A stretch of DNA of 64,000 nt, from NCBI RefSeq assembly GCF_014191055.1, contig NZ_JACHWB010000007.1, positions 62,001 to 126,000 on the forward strand. The letters are read 5' to 3'. Below, in pieces: positions 21,080 to 31,525 of this stretch. Under the pieces are notes generated by a model. That model was not told the DNA's origin. It did no database searches and saw nothing but the letters and a program-made list of their open reading frames with translations. Made by a program: the position numbers and the translations under genes. Each line of letters starts with the position of its first letter. The stretch's first letter is position 1. The stretch comes from Microvirga lupini. Lineage in GTDB: Bacteria; Pseudomonadota; Alphaproteobacteria; Rhizobiales; Beijerinckiaceae.

Positions 21080-22438
<1,359 letters not shown>

Positions 22439-22548
22439 GAGGTCGGCCTGTTCTGCTTGCAATCGGGCGGGCGAAGATGAGCGCCCTTTTAAGCCTTTTA
22501 TGCGTGCAAGAGAATAGCGGCCGTTTGGCTCAAGGATTTTAATGCCCT

Positions 22549-22650
22549 GTGTCATCCCCGGCGAGCCGCAGGCGAGGGAAGGGGATCCATAGCCCGGCGC
22601 TTGATCGTGGCTTCCCTTCCCCTCCGCTGCGCTCCGGCCGGGAATGACAC
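22549..22650. repeat. About 100-bp imperfect palindrome, copy 1
   Basis: Ends are GTGTCAT...ATGACAC. Inner arms are CCCCGGC...GCCGGG and GGGAAGGGGATCCATAG pairing with CTTCCCTTCCCCTCC. Nearly the same layout occurs at 24652 and 31526. It lies between the GST gene and miaB. Confidence 0.85.
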
Positions 22651-22657
22651 CAAGGCT

Positions 22658-23341
22658 CTACTCCCGGAAAGCACCCTCGACCGGGGCTGACAATTCCGCG
22701 TCCGCTGCGAGGATTTCGGACACGACTTTCGCGAAGGCTGGTCGGCTGCTCAGCCGCTCATACCAGCCGGCTAGGTTCTCATACCCCCTTAACGAAGGCC
22801 CAGCGAGGCGCCGCGTCCAGAACACCGTCATGAACACTGCGATATCCGCGGCGGAAAACGCTCCGCAGAGATAATTCCGGCCCTGGAGCTGACGGTCGAG
22901 CGTGGTGAAGTGGTCGGCCAGCACAGGCTCGGCCTCGCGGGCCTTCAGCTCCTTGGCCTCCCAGCGCTCAAGATCCTCCGGCTTCGGCTCGGTCCGGTGC
23001 ATGAGGAAGCGCAAGGGGGCCAGCATCACCTCGTCGGCGAAGAGATCGAAAAGGCGGCAACGGGCGCGCTCCCGGGGATCGGCAGGGTAGAGGGCCGGCT
23101 CGGGGTAAGCGTCTTCCAGGTATTCGACGATCACGGTCGAATCGTAGAGAGACAGATCCCCGTCGACGAGGACCGGAACCTGTCCCTTCGGGTTGAGCGC
23201 CTGCACGTCCGGGTGCTTGGGCGAGTAGCCCCTGGTCTGGGTGAAGGCGACCTCGATGCGCTCGAAGGCAAGCCCCTTCTCGTAAAGGGCAATCTCGACC
23301 TTACGCGAGAAGAGGCTGACGGGACCGGAATAGAGCTTCAT
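22658..23341 (-). CDS. Glutathione S-transferase family protein
   Basis: A 227-residue cytosolic protein with a thioredoxin-like N-terminal domain (MKLYSGPVSLFSRKVEIAL, then NPKGQVPVLVDGDLSLYDSTVI with the GSH-binding DS pair) and an all-helical C-terminal domain. The N-terminus resembles stringent-starvation-protein-like GSTs. It may conjugate glutathione or act as a non-enzymatic partner. It is monocistronic or shares transcription with the small gene upstream, which ends 21 bases before its likely ribosome site. Confidence 0.85.
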   Translation of the reverse strand: MKLYSGPVSLFSRKVEIALYEKGLAFERIEVAFTQTRGYSPKHPDVQALNPKGQVPVLVDGDLSLYDSTVIVEYLEDAYPEPALYPADPRERARCRLFDLFADEVMLAPLRFLMHRTEPKPEDLERWEAKELKAREAEPVLADHFTTLDRQLQGRNYLCGAFSAADIAVFMTVFWTRRLAGPSLRGYENLAGWYERLSSRPAFAKVVSEILAADAELSAPVEGAFRE

Positions 23342-23362
23342 CGAAAGCCTTTCGAATTGTGC

Positions 23363-23602
23363 TTAGCGGCCAAGGGACGGCGGCAGATGATCCTGCCAGG
23401 AGGCCTCATTCAAGCCCTCCACGTCGGCCCGCGACAGACCGATATCATGCAGCGCATGGTCGTCGAGTTCGTACAGGATCTTGGAGGTCCTGCGCCGGTC
23501 GAGCCAGGCCTCATAGCGCAAAAGCAGATTCATGAGCGTGTTCCCATGATTGCGGTGGGTGGTGTGGAACCCAAGATTTGCTGTGGCATAACCGGTCGCC
23601 AT
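23363..23602 (-). CDS. Small DUF1127 protein
   Basis: A 79-residue basic protein. The DUF1127 segment is about residues 27-62: LRYEAWLDRRRTSKILYEL and HDIGLSRADVEG. Such proteins bind RNA or modulate phosphate and carbon metabolism in Agrobacterium and Rhodobacter; the role here is unknown. GAAGGAG lies 7 bases before the ATG. A second ATG at codon 24 would give a more typical 56-residue form. It is divergent from a LysR gene 124 bases away. Confidence 0.82.
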   Translation of the reverse strand: MATGYATANLGFHTTHRNHGNTLMNLLLRYEAWLDRRRTSKILYELDDHALHDIGLSRADVEGLNEASWQDHLPPSLGR

Positions 23603-23726
23603 GACGGTTCTCCTTCAATGGCGTTTTACTGGAGAGAAATGTGCTCCTGTGATAGGTTATAAGCAAACGAGAAGTTCTTCAGTTTAGCCCAAGCAAATCT
23701 TGGGCAAAGCACCTCAAGGGCCTGCC

Positions 23727-24698
23727 ATGTCCCGCCGTCGTTTCCCGCCCCTCAACGCTCTGCGCGCCTTCGAGGCTGCCGCCCGTCATCTCAGTTTCGA
23801 AAAGGCCGGTGGCGAGATCGCCGTCACGGCGAGCGCCGTAGGCCAGCAGGTCAAATCCCTCGAAGCCTGGCTCGGGCGGCCGCTTTTCGTGCGCCAGCCG
23901 AGCCGGGGCGTGGTGCTGACGCCCTTGGGCGAGCGCTACGCCGCCTCGCTCTCCGACATCCTCGACCGCCTCGACGAGGCAACGGCCCAGGCCCTGCGAT
24001 CCGACCGGGCCAACGTGATCACGGTGAGTTCCATGCCGAGTTTCGCCTCCGGCTGGCTCATTCCACGGCTCGGGTCATTGAAGGAGCGGCATCCTGACCT
24101 GGAGGTGCGGGTCTCGGTCGACACGCGGCTGACCGACTTTGCCCGCGAGGACGTGGATGTGGTGATCCGCTTCGGACAGGGGAACTATCCAGGCCTGCGC
24201 ACCGATCTGCTGATGGAGGAATTCTTCTTCGCCGTGTGCAGCGCATCGTTGCTGAACAATCCGAAGCGTCCCTTGAGAGAGCCTGCGGATCTGCGCCACC
24301 ACACCCTGGTGCACGAATCCGTCTACAGCATCCCGGATTACACCACCTGGGACCGCTGGCTGGCCGCCATCGGTGTCGAGGGTGTGGACACCTCCCGCGG
24401 CCCGAGTTTCCCTCACACCTATCTCTGCCTGCAGGCGGCCGCCTCCGGCCAGGGCGTGGCGCTGGCGACCAGCGTCCTCATCGGCGACTATCTCCAGGCG
24501 GGCCGCCTGGTTCAGCCCTTCCCGCATCAGGTGAAGGGAGCCTACCGCTACTACGTCGTCTGCCCCGAGGCGATGGCGGACCGGCCAGCCATCGCGGCGT
24601 TCAGAGCCTGGCTGCTAGACGAGGCAAAGGCGCAGGAAGCGGAGGGTCGTAGTGTCATTCCCGGTCGGAGCGAAAGCAGAGAGGAAGGGAATCCATAG
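23727..24698 (+). CDS. LysR-family regulator, GcvA-like
   Basis: A 323-residue transcription factor. The N-terminal winged helix (LNALRAFEAAARHLSFEKAG, then TASAVGQQVKSLEAWLG) is followed by a substrate-binding domain to about residue 300 in the GcvA branch style (FVRQPSRGVVLTPLGE). ATG at 23727 has AAGGG 6 bases upstream. The last ~15 codons (SVIPGRSESREEGNP) and the stop lie inside the dispersed palindrome at 24652, so this tail was likely gained by repeat insertion. Target genes are unknown; the divergent DUF1127 gene is a candidate. Confidence 0.88.
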   Translation: MSRRRFPPLNALRAFEAAARHLSFEKAGGEIAVTASAVGQQVKSLEAWLGRPLFVRQPSRGVVLTPLGERYAASLSDILDRLDEATAQALRSDRANVITVSSMPSFASGWLIPRLGSLKERHPDLEVRVSVDTRLTDFAREDVDVVIRFGQGNYPGLRTDLLMEEFFFAVCSASLLNNPKRPLREPADLRHHTLVHESVYSIPDYTTWDRWLAAIGVEGVDTSRGPSFPHTYLCLQAAASGQGVALATSVLIGDYLQAGRLVQPFPHQVKGAYRYYVVCPEAMADRPAIAAFRAWLLDEAKAQEAEGRSVIPGRSESREEGNP

Positions 24699-24751
24699 CG
24701 TTGCATGTGCGAGTGGATCCCCTTCCCGGTCCTGCGGGCCGCCGGGGATGA
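24652..24751. repeat. About 100-bp imperfect palindrome, copy 2
   Basis: Same family as 22549 and 31526: GTGTCATTCCCGG...GGAAGGGAATCCATAG...GTGGATCCCCTTCCC...CCGGGGATGA. The left arm encodes the C-terminus and stop codon of the LysR gene. Confidence 0.85.
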
Positions 24752-24757
24752 ACCTGC

Positions 24758-25528
24758 TCACGCCGCCCTCAGCGCCCGCCGCACCTCGGCCTCGGCGAAG
24801 GCGGTCGCCTGCTTGCGGCTGCCGTTGAAGGGCATCGGCTCGCCCCAGGTCACCACCACATCGAGCGGGATGCCCCGGATGAACATTTTCAGATGGGGCG
24901 CGAGCTCCATGTCGCCGTACCAGGCGATGAAGGGGCGGTCGCGCCGGGTCACGGGCAGGCCGAGGCGATGGGTGTAGGTGATGGCGAGCGGCTGCAGGAG
25001 CACGCGCTCGACGCTGTCATGCATGAGCGCGGTCTGGGCCGCGCCCACCAGGGAGGAGCGGAAGGGCAGGAGCCGGTTGCCGTCGCCCGTGGTGCCTTCG
25101 GCGAACAGCACGATCACCTCGCCCTTCACCAGCCGGTGGGCCAACGTGTCGTTGACCTCGGCCGTCGCCTTGCGGCGCTGGCGGTCGATGAAGACGGAGC
25201 GCTGGAGCCTTGCCATAGAGCCTACCACGGGCCAGCCCTCGATCTCGGATTTCGCGATGAAGGAGAGCGGATGGAGCGACCCGATCACCGGAATGTCGAG
25301 CCACGAGACGTGGTTCGACACCACGATGGTCGCCGCCCGGCCGGGCGGCGTGCCCCGCTCGATCACCCGCACGTTGAAGATTTTAAGAAGCGCCCGGTGA
25401 AACCACACGGGCAGCACGTGCAGGGTGGCCGACCAGCCGAGGCGCAGGGCCAGCATCTGCAGGGGCACGAGCACAAGGCTGCACAGACCGAGCAGCGCCA
25501 GCCTGAAGGCGACGGCGAGTGTCGTCAC
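24758..25528 (-). CDS. 1-acyl-sn-glycerol-3-phosphate acyltransferase-like protein
   Basis: PlsC-family enzyme of 256 residues with an N-terminal membrane segment (LALLGLCSLVLVPLQMLAL). The catalytic HX4D motif is in SNHVSWLDIPV and the glycerophosphate motif appears as LFAEGTTGDG. Likely acylates lysophosphatidic acid or a related lysolipid such as a lyso-ornithine lipid (OlsA); I cannot tell which. Its start overlaps the Fur-family gene by four bases. Confidence 0.87.
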   Translation of the reverse strand: MTTLAVAFRLALLGLCSLVLVPLQMLALRLGWSATLHVLPVWFHRALLKIFNVRVIERGTPPGRAATIVVSNHVSWLDIPVIGSLHPLSFIAKSEIEGWPVVGSMARLQRSVFIDRQRRKATAEVNDTLAHRLVKGEVIVLFAEGTTGDGNRLLPFRSSLVGAAQTALMHDSVERVLLQPLAITYTHRLGLPVTRRDRPFIAWYGDMELAPHLKMFIRGIPLDVVVTWGEPMPFNGSRKQATAFAEAEVRRALRAA

Positions 25529-25980
25529 GCGTCGTCCTTGTCCAGCGGTACCGCATAGAGTTCGAGCCGGTGGTAGACCACCTTGTAGCCGAGGCGTCTG
25601 GCGATCTGGTTCTGGAGCGCTTCGATCTCCTCGGAGCGGAACTCGATCACGTCGCCGGTCTCGAGATTGATCAGGTGGTCGTGGTGCTCACGGGCGGCCT
25701 GCTCATAGCGCGAGCGTCCGTCGCGGAAATCGAGCCGCTCCAGAATGCCTTCGGTCTCGAACAACTTCACCGTGCGATAGACCGTGGAAAGCGAGATGCG
25801 GTCGTCGACCTGTGCCGCGCGCCGATGCAGTTCCACCACATCCGGGTGGTCCTCGGCCGAATCGAGCACCTGCGCGATGATCTTGCGCTGCCCCGTCATG
25901 CGAAGGCCCTTCTCGCGGCAGGCGCGCTCGATGGCGTCCGACCGGCGCGTTCTGGCGGATGTGCTGTTGCGTGTGGCCAA
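25525..25980 (-). CDS. Fur-family metalloregulator (Fur/Mur)
   Basis: A 151-residue repressor. The winged helix includes MTGQRKIIAQVLDSAEDHPD and ISLSTVYRTVKLFET; the dimer domain carries the metal site HHDHLI (residues 99-103). No CxxC zinc pairs are present. In Hyphomicrobiales the orthologue in this position usually acts as a manganese-responsive Mur, while iron control is by RirA/Irr; the second Fur-type gene at 39522 is Irr, which supports that reading. Not proven by sequence. Confidence 0.88.
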   Translation of the reverse strand: MATRNSTSARTRRSDAIERACREKGLRMTGQRKIIAQVLDSAEDHPDVVELHRRAAQVDDRISLSTVYRTVKLFETEGILERLDFRDGRSRYEQAAREHHDHLINLETGDVIEFRSEEIEALQNQIARRLGYKVVYHRLELYAVPLDKDDA

Positions 25981-26030
25981 GGCTGAAAGGTCTCCTTGGG
26001 CAGCCTTATACGGGACAGAAACGAAGCGGG

Positions 26031-26516
26031 CTATAGGTCCAGGGCCATGGTCAGCGCCGAAGCCCGCGTGCCATCGGCCTTGTGGTAATAGCCCTCCCGC
26101 CGTCCGGTCTCGCGAAACCCGGCGCGGCGGTAGAGGGCGATGGCCGGCCCGTTCCCCTCCTCGACCTCCAGATGCACGCGGGCGACGCCGCGACGGGACA
26201 GAGCGTCGAGATGGTGGGTGAGCAGGGCGCGCGCCTGGCCCTTCCCCCGCGCCTCAGGGACGATGGCCACCGTGATGATCTCCGCCTCGTCCAGCACGGT
26301 CCGCGACAGGATGAAACCCGACGGCTTGGTGGTGCGGCCGAGGAAAAGCCCGTCCGCCATGACACTGCGCTCTCCGAGCAGGCGCTCGAAATCGAGGGTG
26401 CTCCACGGCCGCGGGAAGGCCGAGGCGTGGATCGCCGCGAGTCGTGCGGCGGCCTCGGTGCCGACAGGCTCCACATGGGGCGCAGGCGGATGGAGGAAGC
26501 GATCGAGAATGCTCAT
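26031..26516 (-). CDS. rimI: Ribosomal protein S18-alanine N-acetyltransferase-like
   Basis: GNAT acetyltransferase of 161 residues. Motif A for acetyl-CoA is VAIVPEARGKGQARALL, followed by VHLEVEEGNGPAIALYRRAGF, as in RimI. It sits 11 bases after tsaB, the usual companion, and acetylates the N-terminal Ala of S18 in E. coli. Substrate in this organism is inferred from context. Confidence 0.9.
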   Translation of the reverse strand: MSILDRFLHPPAPHVEPVGTEAAARLAAIHASAFPRPWSTLDFERLLGERSVMADGLFLGRTTKPSGFILSRTVLDEAEIITVAIVPEARGKGQARALLTHHLDALSRRGVARVHLEVEEGNGPAIALYRRAGFRETGRREGYYHKADGTRASALTMALDL

Positions 26517-26527
26517 GGCGAGAATTC

Positions 26528-27211
26528 TTACTGCCTGGCGATTCGCGCCCCGTCCTGCGGCTTGGCGTCGGGATCGCGCAGATAAAGCGGCTTCGGCAGG
26601 GCTTGGGCCGGGTCGGCGAGCGCCCCGAGGCGCGCCACCCAGGCGATGTCGGGGAAGGCCGACACATCGCTGATATGCGCCTCGACTCCCTGAACCCGGG
26701 CCTCGGCGGCCAGCATGGGGGCGGCCGATCCGGCCACGATGATCGGCCCCGAGCCGAGAAGCCGCATCGCGTCGCGGTAGGTCATCAGCCCCGGCGGGAT
26801 GATGGTGCGCCCGCCCGGCGCGATAGCCTGGATGTAGAGGTGGCCGTGCTTGGCGTCGATGGCGGCGGTAAAAAGCCCGCGTCTGTCGCCGGTCATGAGC
26901 GGCGCCAGGAACGCCGACAGGGTGGCGACGCCCACAACCGGAATGCCGGCCGCCAGGCCGATGCCGCGGGCCGCGCTGATGCCGACCCTCAGGCCCGTAT
27001 AACTGCCGGGACCGACCGTCACGGCGACCCGGTCGAGACTCTCGAAACCGCCGTCCACCTGGGCGGAGAGGCGGTCGAGGAGCGGCATCAAGGCCTCCGC
27101 ATGGCCGCGCTCCATGGGGATGGTGTCGGCCGCCAGGGGCACGGTCTCGCCGGCCTGGACGATGCAGGCCGAGCAGGCGCCGAGGGCGGTATCGATGGCA
27201 AGGACGCGCAA
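26528..27211 (-). CDS. tsaB: tRNA threonylcarbamoyladenosine biosynthesis protein TsaB
   Basis: Scaffold paralogue of TsaD required for t6A37 formation in ANN-decoding tRNAs. The 227 residues open with LAIDTALGACSACIV and show VTVGPGSYTGLRVGISAARG, the family signature; catalytic metal residues of TsaD are lacking, as expected. It lies between nfu and rimI. Confidence 0.94.
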   Translation of the reverse strand: MRVLAIDTALGACSACIVQAGETVPLAADTIPMERGHAEALMPLLDRLSAQVDGGFESLDRVAVTVGPGSYTGLRVGISAARGIGLAAGIPVVGVATLSAFLAPLMTGDRRGLFTAAIDAKHGHLYIQAIAPGGRTIIPPGLMTYRDAMRLLGSGPIIVAGSAAPMLAAEARVQGVEAHISDVSAFPDIAWVARLGALADPAQALPKPLYLRDPDAKPQDGARIARQ

Positions 27212-27336
27212 CGTCAGTCTCCGTCAGGTCGTGCCGTTTCTTTAGAGCATGACCGGGAGGAGTGGGAACCCGGTTTGTGGCTTCCCTGTAATTTTGAGCC
27301 TATGCAGATCCAAGGAAGAACCCAAAGCTCTGATCA

Positions 27337-27367
27337 AACGAAAAGCGCGGCTGCAGGAGCCGCGCTT
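27337..27367 (-). terminator. Intrinsic terminator of nfu
   Basis: On the minus strand AAGCGCGGCT, loop CCTGC, AGCCGCGCTT: a perfect 10-bp stem followed by TTTCGTTT, starting 34 bases after the nfu stop. Confidence 0.85.
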
Positions 27368-27400
27368 CGGTCGCAAAAACAGGTTGGAATCGACCGATCC

Positions 27401-27961
27401 TTAGACGGCCTGCACCTCGCGCACGTCCGGCAGGAAGTGGCGCAGCAGGTTCTGGATGCCGTGGCGTAGGGTGGCGGTGGAGGATGGGCAGCCCGAGCAG
27501 GCGCCCTTCATCACGAGATAGACCGTGCCGTCCTTGAAGCCCCGGAAGGTGATGTCGCCGCCGTCGCCGGCCACGGCCGGGCGGATGCGGGTCTCGAGCA
27601 GTTCCTTGATGGTCTCGACGGTGGCGGCGTCCGCATCGTCGAAGAACTCCTCGCCGTCCTCCTGCGTGGCGCCATAGCCGTTGGCGAAGAGCGGCGCGCC
27701 GGTCATGAAATGCTCCATGATCGCCCCGAGGATCGCAGGCTTCAGGTGCTGCCACTCGCCATCCGCCTTGGTGACGGTGACGAAGTCGTAGCCGAAGAAC
27801 ACGCCGGTGACGCCCGGCACGGCAAAGAGGCGCTGGGCCAGCGGCGAGACTTCGCCCTGCTCGGGGGTCTTCGCCTCGAACGTGCCTTCGGGCATGACCA
27901 CGCGGCCGGGCAGGAACTTCAGGGTAGCCGGATTGGGAGTCGCTTCAGTCTGGATGAACAT
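27401..27961 (-). CDS. Nfu-type iron-sulfur cluster scaffold
   Basis: Carrier of Fe-S clusters with 186 residues. An N-terminal Nfu_N domain (MFIQTEATPNPATLKFLPG) precedes a NifU-like C-terminal domain with the cluster motif CSGCPSST. This is the mitochondrial NFU1-like architecture common in alphaproteobacteria. It is followed by a strong terminator. Confidence 0.94.
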   Translation of the reverse strand: MFIQTEATPNPATLKFLPGRVVMPEGTFEAKTPEQGEVSPLAQRLFAVPGVTGVFFGYDFVTVTKADGEWQHLKPAILGAIMEHFMTGAPLFANGYGATQEDGEEFFDDADAATVETIKELLETRIRPAVAGDGGDITFRGFKDGTVYLVMKGACSGCPSSTATLRHGIQNLLRHFLPDVREVQAV

Positions 27962-28133
27962 GGCTTTTGGGTCCTCTGCGCCGGTTCAAGGCCGGCCGAG
28001 CGGGGGATTTAGAATTATTCTAACAGATTCCTGTCCCAATGTGGATCGAATCGGGTCGAATTCCAAGAGGAGAAGCAATCCGGGACCGCCATGCGGGGCT
28101 GCGGGAGCGGCATCCGGGCTGAGAAGTCGCTGA

Positions 28134-28631
28134 TTACCCCGCCAGCGCGTCGATCTGCTCGTCCGACAGGCTCCCGGGCACGATCACGATGGGGACCGGG
28201 AAGGAGGCGGCGGCGCGTCCGCCAAGGGTGGAGACGAGAGGGCCCGGCCCTTCCTTGGCACTGCCGGCGGCGAGCACCAGGAAGGAGATGTCCTCGTCCT
28301 CCTGGATCAGCTTCATGATCTCGTCCGCCCGGGTGCCGACGCGGATCACCTGCTCGGGCTCGACACCGGCCGCATTGCGGGCTTCGCGGGCAGCAGCATC
28401 GAGGAGCTTCTGGGCTTCCTCGCTCGCCTCCTCGATCATGGCCTCGCCCACGCCGATCCACTCGAAATTGTCGGGTGGATCGACGACCGCCAGCATCACC
28501 ATGCTGGCGCCTGTGCGAACCACGCGGCGGGAGGCGAAGTGCACCGCGCGGGCGCATTCCGGGGTCTTGTCGACCACCACCATGAATTTCGGCCTGTGGC
28601 CCGATTCGTAGGATCGGCGCTTGTCGCTCAC
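28134..28631 (-). CDS. Universal stress protein family
   Basis: A single-domain UspA-like protein of 165 residues. FMVVVDKTPECARAVHFA at the start and SFLVLAAGSAKEGPG then VPIVIVPGSL at the end follow the USP fold, although the ATP-binding G-2x-G-9x-G motif is degenerate. It stands between trpS and nfu, a conserved spot in this order. Function is unknown. Confidence 0.85.
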   Translation of the reverse strand: MSDKRRSYESGHRPKFMVVVDKTPECARAVHFASRRVVRTGASMVMLAVVDPPDNFEWIGVGEAMIEEASEEAQKLLDAAAREARNAAGVEPEQVIRVGTRADEIMKLIQEDEDISFLVLAAGSAKEGPGPLVSTLGGRAAASFPVPIVIVPGSLSDEQIDALAG

Positions 28632-28721
28632 GGCACGCTCTCCTGATGAACCCGGATGCTGCCCTGCCTTTGGGGCAAGGGCAAGCGGGTCTCACGCCGC
28701 TCTTTTAAGCAGCCCATGTGG

Positions 28722-29762
28722 TCAGCGGGCGCGCACGAAGCCCACGATGTCCTTCACCGCATCCATGGTTACGGAGGCGAGCGCCCGCGCCCGCGCGGAG
28801 CCGTCCGCCAGCACCGCGTCGATATGGCCGGGATCGGCCATGAGGCGGCGCATCTCGTCGGCGACCGGCGAGAGCTTCGTCACCGCCACGTCCACCAGCG
28901 AAGCCTTGAAGCCCGAGAACTGCGCGCCGCCATGCTGGCGCAGCACCTCCTCCGGCGTGGTGTCCATGAGCGCCGCATAGATCGCCACGAGGTTCTCGGC
29001 CTCGGGCCGCGCCTTCAGACCCTCGACCTCGGAGGGCAGAGGCTCGGGATCGGTCTTCGCCTTGCGCACCTTCTGGGCGATGGTGTCGGCGTCGTCCGTG
29101 AGGTTGATGCGCGAATAATCGGAGGGGTCCGATTTCGACATCTTCTTCGAACCGTCGCGCAGGGACATCACCCGGGTGGCCGGGCCCTGGATCATGGGCT
29201 CCGTCAACGGGAAGAACGCCTCGCCGAAGCCGTGCGCCGCGATCGACTCGGCCCAGTCGTTGTTGAACTTCTGGGCGATGTCGCGGGTGAGCTCCAGGTG
29301 CTGCTTCTGGTCCTCGCCCACCGGAACGTGGGTGGCGCGGTAGACCAGGATGTCGGCCGCCATCAGGCTCGGGTAGGCGTAGAGGCCCACCGACGCGTTC
29401 TCCCGGTCCTTGCCGGCCTTGTCCTTGAACTGGGTCATGCGGTTGAGCCAGCCGAGACGGGCGACGCAGTTGAACACCCAGGCGAGCTCCGCATGCTGGG
29501 GCACCTGGGACTGGTTGAAGACGATGTGGCGCTTGGGGTCGATGCCGGCGGCGAGGAAGGCGGCGGTCACCTCCCGGATCTGCCGGGTGAGGTCGGCTGG
29601 GTTCTGCGGCACGGTGATCGCGTGCATGTCCACGACGCAGTAGATGCAGTCGTAGTTCTCCTGCATGGCCACGAAGCGCTTGATGGCCCCGAGATAATTC
29701 CCGAGATGAAGGTTTCCCGTGGGCTGAACGCCCGAGAATACCAGCTCTTTGAACTGCGCCAT
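28722..29762 (-). CDS. trpS: Tryptophanyl-tRNA synthetase
   Basis: Class I synthetase of 346 residues. The HIGH-type motif is [13 protein letters not shown] after FSGVQPT; the KMSKS motif is complete in [14 protein letters not shown] use the ATG giving [17 protein letters not shown]; the frame extends 38 codons further without conservation. It is downstream of murJ, a frequent neighbour. Confidence 0.96.
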   Translation of the reverse strand: MAQFKELVFSGVQPTGNLHLGNYLGAIKRFVAMQENYDCIYCVVDMHAITVPQNPADLTRQIREVTAAFLAAGIDPKRHIVFNQSQVPQHAELAWVFNCVARLGWLNRMTQFKDKAGKDRENASVGLYAYPSLMAADILVYRATHVPVGEDQKQHLELTRDIAQKFNNDWAESIAAHGFGEAFFPLTEPMIQGPATRVMSLRDGSKKMSKSDPSDYSRINLTDDADTIAQKVRKAKTDPEPLPSEVEGLKARPEAENLVAIYAALMDTTPEEVLRQHGGAQFSGFKASLVDVAVTKLSPVADEMRRLMADPGHIDAVLADGSARARALASVTMDAVKDIVGFVRAR

Positions 29763-29894
29763 CGCCTTGAACTCCCGCGGGACATGCATGCGAGCCGAAG
29801 GATCCTCGCGCTGCCCCAAACCAATTTTCAATGCATCGTCTCGACGGAAGGCGAAAGACCCGCCTTTCCGGAACATGCTTCTCTGCGGCGCGGG

Positions 29895-31451
29895 TTATGA
29901 CAGGCCCGCGTCGGGACGCAAGGGTTGTGACGATTTTTTCGTGAGAGAGACCCAATCGTCGCGGGTCAGGGCGCCAGTCGCGAAGGCGGCAAGCGCATAA
30001 AGCACCAGGCCGCCGAGGCAGAAAGCCGCCAGCACGAGAGGCTCGGCCTCGGGAAGCATATTTTGAGCGCCCAGGAGCCCAAGGCTCATGAGGAGGGCAG
30101 CAAGTGCGGTTCGCACGAGACGGCTGAGGGTGTCCAGGCCGGGAGACCAGAGGCCGAATCGGAGCAGACCCAGGATCACCGCGCCCGCATGCCCGAGGCA
30201 GCCGAGGCTGACCCCCAGGGCAATCCCGGTCTGGCCGAGCGACCAGGCGAGGAGGAGGGAGGCGGTCACGGTCACGACGAGGCCGAGGGCCGCCGCCGCG
30301 AGTGCCGCTCTCAAGGAGCCCAGGGCGAAGAGGGTCTGGCTCAGGACCTTCCCCACCGTTGCGAAGGGAAGCCCCAGGCTGAGGGCCATGAGCACCAGGG
30401 CGGTGCCCTCGGCATCGGCCGCCTCAAAGGCGCCGCGCTCGAAGAGAACCGTGCTGATGGGACGCGCGAGGAGGAACAGGGCGGCGCTGGCCGGCAGGGC
30501 GAGCAGCAGCGCCACCTCAAGTGCCCGGTTCTGGGCCGTGACGAGAGCGAGCGTGTCGCCCGCCTGGTGGCGCCGGGCCAACTCCGGCAGGAGCAGGCCT
30601 GCGCTCAGGCCCGCCATCAGGCCGAGCGGAAGCTGCATCACCCGCTCGGCATAGTAGAGCCAGGAGACGCCGGAGGGCCAGAACGAGGCGATCTGGGTGG
30701 CGGCGAGAAAGAAGATCTGCACCGCGCCGCTGGCTACCAGGACGGGCAGCCCTGCCAGGAGCAGGCTCTTCAGAAGCGGCGACCAGCGCGGTCGGCGAAA
30801 GCGCACGAGTCGGGGTCCGCCTTTCAGGAGTGCCACGGCCACGATGGCGAGCTGGATCAGGCCGGCGAGGGATGAGGCGGCGGCAAGCCAGGCGGCTTTT
30901 CGGGCGAGCGGAAGATCGAAGCCGCTCTCGAGCGCGATGAGCGCCAGGATCAGCCCGCCATTGACCGCCAGCGGCGCAAGCGCCGTCGCGGTAAAGCGCC
31001 CGCGCCAGTTGAGAACGGCCGCCGCGATGGAGGCAAGCGTCACGCAGATCACGATCGGAAAGGACAGGCGGGTATAAAGCGCGACCAGCGCCAGCGTCTC
31101 GCCATCGTCGTGAAGGCCCGGCGCGAGGAAGAAGGCGATAAGGCCCGCTCCGATTTCCACGAGACCCGTGAGCACCAGCAGCACAAGGGCGAAGGCGCCG
31201 AGCGTATCGCCTGCAGCTTCCGCTGCCTCGTCCGCTCCCAGACGGCTCAAGGTCGGCACGAGCGCCGGATTAAGCCCGCCCTCGCCGAGGATGCGACGCA
31301 CGAGGTTCGGCAGACGGAAGGCCGCCAGAAACGCATCCGCCACCGGGCCGGCACCCAGGGCCTGCGCGAACAGCACGTCGCGCGCGAAGCCGAGGATGCG
31401 CGACGCAATGGAGCCGAGGCCGACCAGAAGGGAGGAGCGGATGAGCGACAT
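29895..31451 (-). CDS. murJ: Lipid II flippase MurJ
   Basis: Inner-membrane MOP-superfamily protein that flips lipid II for peptidoglycan synthesis. The 518 residues hold about 14 hydrophobic helices. The start MSLIRSSLLVGLGSIASRIL and segment RDVLFAQALGAGPVADAF are family hallmarks with the conserved Arg and Asp. The ATG at 31451 fits these; the open frame runs 40 codons further up into a dispersed palindrome and is not credible. Confidence 0.94.
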   Translation of the reverse strand: MSLIRSSLLVGLGSIASRILGFARDVLFAQALGAGPVADAFLAAFRLPNLVRRILGEGGLNPALVPTLSRLGADEAAEAAGDTLGAFALVLLVLTGLVEIGAGLIAFFLAPGLHDDGETLALVALYTRLSFPIVICVTLASIAAAVLNWRGRFTATALAPLAVNGGLILALIALESGFDLPLARKAAWLAAASSLAGLIQLAIVAVALLKGGPRLVRFRRPRWSPLLKSLLLAGLPVLVASGAVQIFFLAATQIASFWPSGVSWLYYAERVMQLPLGLMAGLSAGLLLPELARRHQAGDTLALVTAQNRALEVALLLALPASAALFLLARPISTVLFERGAFEAADAEGTALVLMALSLGLPFATVGKVLSQTLFALGSLRAALAAAALGLVVTVTASLLLAWSLGQTGIALGVSLGCLGHAGAVILGLLRFGLWSPGLDTLSRLVRTALAALLMSLGLLGAQNMLPEAEPLVLAAFCLGGLVLYALAAFATGALTRDDWVSLTKKSSQPLRPDAGLS

Positions 31452-31525
31452 GAACCTCGGACTTAGCCAGTTCGCGTCGCATCGTGCAACTCTCCCACTG
31501 GTTCCAGGGTAGGAAGTGCTGCCTG

